A DNA stretch of 64,000 nt from Sulfurovum sp. (GTDB lineage Bacteria > Campylobacterota > Campylobacteria > Campylobacterales > Sulfurovaceae), in NCBI GenBank assembly GCA_030826885.1, contig JAUUDF010000048.1, positions 1 to 64,000 on the forward strand, given 5' to 3'. The position numbers and the translations under genes were made by a program. Positions within the stretch are counted from its first letter, which is position 1. The number at the start of each line of letters is the position of its first letter. Below, one piece after another: positions 59,479 to 64,000 of the stretch. The notes beneath the pieces were generated by a model, which was not told the origin of the DNA, did not search any database, and saw only the letters and a list, made by a program, of their open reading frames with translations.

Positions 59479-60667
59479 CCGTTTCACTTCTCTTCGCAGC
59501 AAGATCAAGCTGGTTTTCTCCATCACTCTCCTGCTGCTTGGCCTGCTCTTTATCGGTTCAATCAAATATGACCATGCAAAATATGATGAACTCAATGATG
59601 CAAGAGAACGTGCCATCGCACACTATCTGTACAACTTCTACCTCAAATACGGCAAAATAGATGAAGCCTATCTTGAATCACAGAACTTCTCGCTCATCAA
59701 AGACAAGGCGAAAGTTGTCCAGATAGAACGCTATTTCAAGGAGAAGGGCAAATACAAAAAATATGCGGTCGATACCTTCCGCTTGCAGCGTGTCATTCTC
59801 ATTAACAATGACCGTTTCAAACTCTTTTTGAAAAACAAGAACAAGCCCAAGTATCCGCTCAAACGCATTATTGTCTTCACCATTGTCTTTATTTTGATCA
59901 TTATGCTCTATTTCTGGGTCATACGCAGTCTCAGACCCCTGACAGAACTCAAGAACAAGATCAAATCCTTTTCTGAAGGCAACCTCAATATCCAGTGTGC
60001 CAGTGACAGACATGATGAGATCGCAGAGGTTGCCAACGAATTTGACCATGCCGTCAGGATGATACGCGAACTTTTGCAGTCACGGCAGCTCTTTTTGAGA
60101 GCGATCATGCATGAACTGAAAACCCCTATTGCCAAAGGGCGGCTAATGAGCGAAATGCTGCCCGATGAAAAAAGCAAAGCACGTATGCACAGCATCTTTG
60201 AACGGCTCAATCTGCTCATCGACGAGTTTGCCAAAATAGAGAAGATCACCTCAAAAAACTTTGAACTCAAACTCCATCCCTATAAAATGAGTGACCTTGT
60301 CGAAGCGAGTATCGACCTGCTGATGGTAGAAAACCCTTCAAGGCTCATCACCCTTGAACGTAAAAAAGACTACATTGTCAAAGCCGACTTCGAGCTCATT
60401 ACCCTTGTCATCAAAAACCTGCTTGACAATGCACTCAAATACTCTACAGACAAACATGTTATTGTCCATATCGATACAGATCATCTTGAAATTCACAACA
60501 AAGGGGAAAAACTCCCGCTTCCGCTTGAAGAGTACTACAAACCTTTTCATCCGTCAAAAGGCGGTTTGGGTCTGGGACTGTACATTGTGAAAAGCATACT
60601 GGATATTCATCAAATGACGCTGACATACCGTTATGAGAACGGAGAAAATATTTTCAGTGTAAAATAG
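59471..60667 (+). CDS. Sensor histidine kinase, ArsS-like
   Basis: Two TM helices, HAMP, RAIMHELKTPIAKGRLMSEML H-box, LVIKNLLDNALKYS N-box, GGLGLGLYIVKSI. TTG start overlapping the regulator. Confidence 0.9.
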   Translation: MFNRFTSLRSKIKLVFSITLLLLGLLFIGSIKYDHAKYDELNDARERAIAHYLYNFYLKYGKIDEAYLESQNFSLIKDKAKVVQIERYFKEKGKYKKYAVDTFRLQRVILINNDRFKLFLKNKNKPKYPLKRIIVFTIVFILIIMLYFWVIRSLRPLTELKNKIKSFSEGNLNIQCASDRHDEIAEVANEFDHAVRMIRELLQSRQLFLRAIMHELKTPIAKGRLMSEMLPDEKSKARMHSIFERLNLLIDEFAKIEKITSKNFELKLHPYKMSDLVEASIDLLMVENPSRLITLERKKDYIVKADFELITLVIKNLLDNALKYSTDKHVIVHIDTDHLEIHNKGEKLPLPLEEYYKPFHPSKGGLGLGLYIVKSILDIHQMTLTYRYENGENIFSVK

Positions 60668-60673
60668 GAAAGG

Positions 60674-60696
60674 ACAGGCATCATACAGATGCCTGT
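60674..60696. terminator. Hairpin between convergent HK and DAHP synthase genes
   Basis: ACAGGCATC-ataca-GATGCCTGT, 9-bp perfect stem in convergent intergenic space. Confidence 0.65.
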
Positions 60697-60715
60697 ATTT
60701 CATTCATACAGCAAC

Positions 60716-62065
60716 CTATTTAGCGCTATGTGAGATGGTATCCGAGATCATAAACGCCAGTTCAAGTGCCTGTGAAGCGTTGAGTCTTGGGTCACACTGT
60801 GTATGGTAACGGCTTGCAAGCCCCTCTTCGGTAATAGCACATGAGGTACTTCCCGTACACTCTGTAACATCATTCCCTGTCATCTCGAGATGTATACCCG
60901 CTGCAACGGTTCCCATCTCTCTGTGGATGGCGAAGAACTGCTCCACTTCCGAGAGGATGTTGGCAAAATCACGTGTTTTAAACCCTGTAGAGGATTTCTC
61001 TACATTCCCGTGCATCGGATCTATCGTCCAAACCACATTCTTGCCGGCATCACATACCACTTTAAGCAGCGGTGGATAAAGCTCTGAAATTTTACCCGCG
61101 CCCATACGCACGATCAGGTTGAGTCTGCCCTCTTCATTCTCCGGATTGAGTGCATCGATCAGCGAAAGAAGCTCGTCGGGCTGCATGCTTGGTCCCACCT
61201 TGCAGCCAATAGGATTTTGGATACCACGGAAGTACTCGATATGCGCTTCATTGAGGTCTCTCGTTCTGTCGCCTATCCAAAGCATATGTGCAGAACAGTC
61301 GTACCATTCACCTGTCTCGGTGTCCTGACGTGTCAGTGCCTCTTCATAGTTGAGCAGCAGTGCTTCATGAGAGGTGTAAAGGGTCGTTTGATGCAGCTGT
61401 GGCATTAGATCACTCGTAAGTCCGCATGCCGCCATGAATTTCATGGCATGGTCGATCTTGTCACTCAGTTCATCATAACGCTGCCCAAGCGGATTGTCCT
61501 TGATGAAGTCGAGGTTCCACTGGTGTACCTTATTCAGATCAGCTAGACCGCCGCGTGAAAAGGCACGCAGTAGGTTCAGTGTCGCCGCAGACTGGTTGTA
61601 GGCTCTGAGCATATTTTCCGCTTTCGGAACCCGCGCCTCTTCGGTAAACTCGATAGAGTTGACAATATCGCCGCGATAACTTGGCAGTTTGACACCGTCT
61701 TTCTCTTCAAAATCAGAAGAGCGCGGTTTGGCGAACTGCCCCGCGATACGTCCAACTTTGACGACCGGTTTGCCGGTAGAGTACATCAATACCATATTCA
61801 TCTGAAGCATCAGCTTGAACAGGTTTTTAATATTCTGTGCATTGAAGTCGGCAAAACTTTCCGCACAGTCACCACCCTGAAGCAAAAACGCTTCACCACG
61901 GCCTGCCGCAGCAAGTTTTTCTTTCAGTCTTCTTGCTTCGCCTGCGAAGATAAGCGGCGGATAGGAGCTAAGTTCTTTCTCGACCGCTTTGAGTGCCTCT
62001 TTGTCCGGATAGGTCGGCTGCTGCTTGATGGGGAATGTTCTCCAACTGCCTGGTGTCCAACTCAT
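60716..62065 (-). CDS. Class II 3-deoxy-7-phosphoheptulonate (DAHP) synthase
   Basis: [64 protein letters not shown] plant-type DAHPS motifs. Confidence 0.95.
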   Translation of the reverse strand: MSWTPGSWRTFPIKQQPTYPDKEALKAVEKELSSYPPLIFAGEARRLKEKLAAAGRGEAFLLQGGDCAESFADFNAQNIKNLFKLMLQMNMVLMYSTGKPVVKVGRIAGQFAKPRSSDFEEKDGVKLPSYRGDIVNSIEFTEEARVPKAENMLRAYNQSAATLNLLRAFSRGGLADLNKVHQWNLDFIKDNPLGQRYDELSDKIDHAMKFMAACGLTSDLMPQLHQTTLYTSHEALLLNYEEALTRQDTETGEWYDCSAHMLWIGDRTRDLNEAHIEYFRGIQNPIGCKVGPSMQPDELLSLIDALNPENEEGRLNLIVRMGAGKISELYPPLLKVVCDAGKNVVWTIDPMHGNVEKSSTGFKTRDFANILSEVEQFFAIHREMGTVAAGIHLEMTGNDVTECTGSTSCAITEEGLASRYHTQCDPRLNASQALELAFMISDTISHSAK

Positions 62066-62199
62066 GGGTTACTTCCTTCAAAATAAATTGCAAAGATTAT
62101 ATCTGAAAATCAATGAAACATACTTACGCTTTAGCACAGTTTCCTGAAATTGGGTTAAATTTTTTCCGTCTTATTTACTACTCACACAGTGAAGAAGGT

Positions 62200-62305
62200 G
62201 TGAATAACTCATATTTTTTAATAAAAGCCGAAAAATCCGGCCTAAAAAAGAAGTGGAAATTTTTTATCTTTTCACATGGTGAATAAACCGTGAATAACTC
62301 ATATT
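62200..62305 (+). repeat. Direct repeat pair GTGAATAACTCATATT
   Basis: Exact 16-mers at 62200-62215 and 62290-62305 inside longer imperfect copies CACAxxGTGAA...GTGAATAACTCATATT...TAA. Confidence 0.85.
62222..62243 (-). terminator. Intrinsic terminator of the CmoA-like gene
   Basis: Minus strand GGCCGGATTTTTCGGCTTTTATT: short GCCG/CGGC stem plus T tract. Confidence 0.6.
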
Positions 62306-62346
62306 AATTAATGGAGTCCCATTTGAAGGGGACTTTAGAAAACGTG

Positions 62347-63057
62347 TTACTTTTTTGCCACGAATGTCACAAAGTTTGCCCATTGAAATATCGTATCCAC
62401 TCGCGTAAATCCCGCCTCTTTGCACATGCGGATATTCTCTTCTATGGTAAAAGGAATCAGGACATTTTCCAGCGCTTCACGCTTCTGTGCGATCTCGTAT
62501 TCGCTGTAGCCCTGCTGCTTCTTGTAATCATAATAGATATCGATCATCTGCTTGTCCATTACTTTGTCCTCAAAAACAACTTTCTCGGAAAAGATGAAAA
62601 GTCCACTGTCATTCAACCCTTCATAGAGCCGTTTTACAAGTTCAAGCCGCTGCATAGGACGTATGAACTGGAGTGTGTAATTGGCGACAACGATCTCTTC
62701 ATCACGGTACTGGTAGGTGAGCATATCGGCAAGTTCCAAATCAATGTCAGCCCCAAATGCCACTGTTTTCTGTCTGGCACGCTCCAGCATCGCTTCAGAG
62801 TTGTCGATGCCTTTGAGTTTGAGAGGGATCTCCGCTTTGGCATGCAGGTCTATAAGAAACTTGGCGGTAGAGGAACCAAGGTCAAGTACTTTTGTCCCAG
62901 GATGGGCTTCTTTGAGAATAAGCGATATGATCAGATGCCTTACCTCATCATAAAAAGGTACGGACCTGCTGAGCATATCATCAAACACCGATGCGACAGC
63001 TTCATCGAATTCAAATTTTTTTTCGATTTTATCCGCAAATACCTTGTCTTTGTTCAT
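62347..63057 (-). CDS. cmoA: CmoA-like SAM-dependent methyltransferase (carboxy-S-adenosylmethionine synthase family)
   Basis: [65 protein letters not shown]. Confidence 0.85.
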   Translation of the reverse strand: MNKDKVFADKIEKKFEFDEAVASVFDDMLSRSVPFYDEVRHLIISLILKEAHPGTKVLDLGSSTAKFLIDLHAKAEIPLKLKGIDNSEAMLERARQKTVAFGADIDLELADMLTYQYRDEEIVVANYTLQFIRPMQRLELVKRLYEGLNDSGLFIFSEKVVFEDKVMDKQMIDIYYDYKKQQGYSEYEIAQKREALENVLIPFTIEENIRMCKEAGFTRVDTIFQWANFVTFVAKK

Positions 63058-63324
63058 TGTCCTGCACCTGTAGATACTTCCTGAGAAAGTTTGATGTGAA
63101 AATCTGATGTGATTTTAGCATAATACTCCCCGCTTAACAATATTTTTCAACAGATATCAGTTTTTCATAGATTAAACTGATTAAGCATAATACTCCCTTT
63201 ATTTATCTGCGAAATATAATATCAAAATCATTCCCTTTTGAATAGAGCTAAGAGAGAAAAAGTATAAAAACATTATAATATACTAAGTTATATAATAAAT
63301 TAAACAAATAAATGGACAGGGACA

Positions 63325-64000
63325 GTGCAGCAGCAACTTACAGTACTCGTCGTTGATGATGACAAAATCACAACAGCCATTCTCAAAAACATGCTTGCCA
63401 GATATGCGGACCAAGTCATTGTGGCGTCCAACGGTGAGGAGGGACTCGAGCGCTTTAGAGAGTACCGTCCGGAAATTGTTCTCTCCGATATCAACATGCC
63501 CAAAATGGGTGGGTTGGAGATGGTCGAAAAAATAAGGTCTATCGATGAACATGTCAAAATCGCCATCTTTACCAACTTCGAAAACAGAGACATTCTCTTA
63601 AAGGCCATCCAGATTGGAGTAAACCAGTTCTTTTCAAAACCCTTTGAGGCGAAAACCTTTGCACAGGTCATACAGCCACTGTGTGATGATGCACTTGAGA
63701 AAAAACGTATCCAGGCAGAACTCAACAGGCATCAGAACATTCTCCATGCCATCAACGAAATGGCCCACACCTTCCTTCAGCAAAGCGACTGGAAAGCCTC
63801 TTTGTATCAGGAACTGCTGTTACTGAAGCAGGCTTCCGAAACTTCTGCCGTATTCCTGTACGAAAACAATGCGGACGCTACTGCCGCTACGCAGATTATG
63901 GCAATCACCGATACACCTCCCAAACGTAAAAAACGCTCTATTCACTATAAGAAACACTCTCTTATGCGATGGAAGAGACAGTTGGAGAAAGGCAACTATG
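63325..64000 (+). CDS. Response regulator (REC domain), truncated by window end
   Basis: GTG start gives QQQLTVLVVDDDKITTAILKNML...IVLSDINMPKMGGLEMVEKI...NQFFSKPFEAKTF; the frame stays open to base 64000 (my reading; not in the ORF track). Confidence 0.85.
   Translation, partial: MQQQLTVLVVDDDKITTAILKNMLARYADQVIVASNGEEGLERFREYRPEIVLSDINMPKMGGLEMVEKIRSIDEHVKIAIFTNFENRDILLKAIQIGVNQFFSKPFEAKTFAQVIQPLCDDALEKKRIQAELNRHQNILHAINEMAHTFLQQSDWKASLYQELLLLKQASETSAVFLYENNADATAATQIMAITDTPPKRKKRSIHYKKHSLMRWKRQLEKGNY

Noticed and set aside
62200-62305. att sites of an integrated element
   Set aside because: Only 90 nt apart with no integrase or cargo between them and no adjacent tRNA.

Overview
The window is chromosomal DNA that looks like a Campylobacterota (Sulfurovum/Sulfurimonas-like) genome. 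The assignment rests on a fused IspDF, the ispDF-RR-sat-pgpA order, the gatC...cvpA-fur-lysS-glyA-DUF1882...SPOR...aroE order, and many multihaem cytochromes. From left to right I read: a degraded IS256-type element carrying an IS21 IstA-like fragment (1-1017); metE; an 8-CxxCH TPR cytochrome whose C-terminal TPR part is out of frame; an RN/VN-repeat protein; a DUF2092-like gene with an internal amber codon; a MoxR/DUF58/DUF4381/BatA-BatB-BatC-BatD operon in which batA is frameshifted; three outer-membrane proteins with a HAD phosphatase and an arylsulfatase; a TonB receptor; Mrp; the IspDF/RR/Sat/PgpA block; a DUF2868/DUF3482-GTPase cassette; malic enzyme; a complex iron-sulfur molybdoenzyme (CISM) locus with NrfD, FeS, TorD and ferredoxin accessory genes; a sensor kinase, dapE, rhodanese and an FTR-like protein; the gatC-to-glyA housekeeping block; an inserted block with MORN-like repeat proteins and a 7-CxxCH cytochrome; SPOR/trpE/aroE; an octahaem cytochrome; an ArsRS-like two-component system; class II DAHP synthase; CmoA-like methyltransferase; and a response regulator running off the right end. 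The strongest directly readable anomalies are three gene-breaking lesions in one co-directional run (about 4.1, 6.84 and 10.79 kb), the nested IS remnant, and an imperfect direct-repeat pair flanking a terminator at 62.2-62.3 kb. The most plausible under-described biology is the CISM locus, the DUF2868/DUF3482/small-protein cassette and the accessory block at 49-54 kb. I saw no CRISPR array, rRNA or convincing tRNA. Family names come from motif and pattern recognition only; no database search was run.
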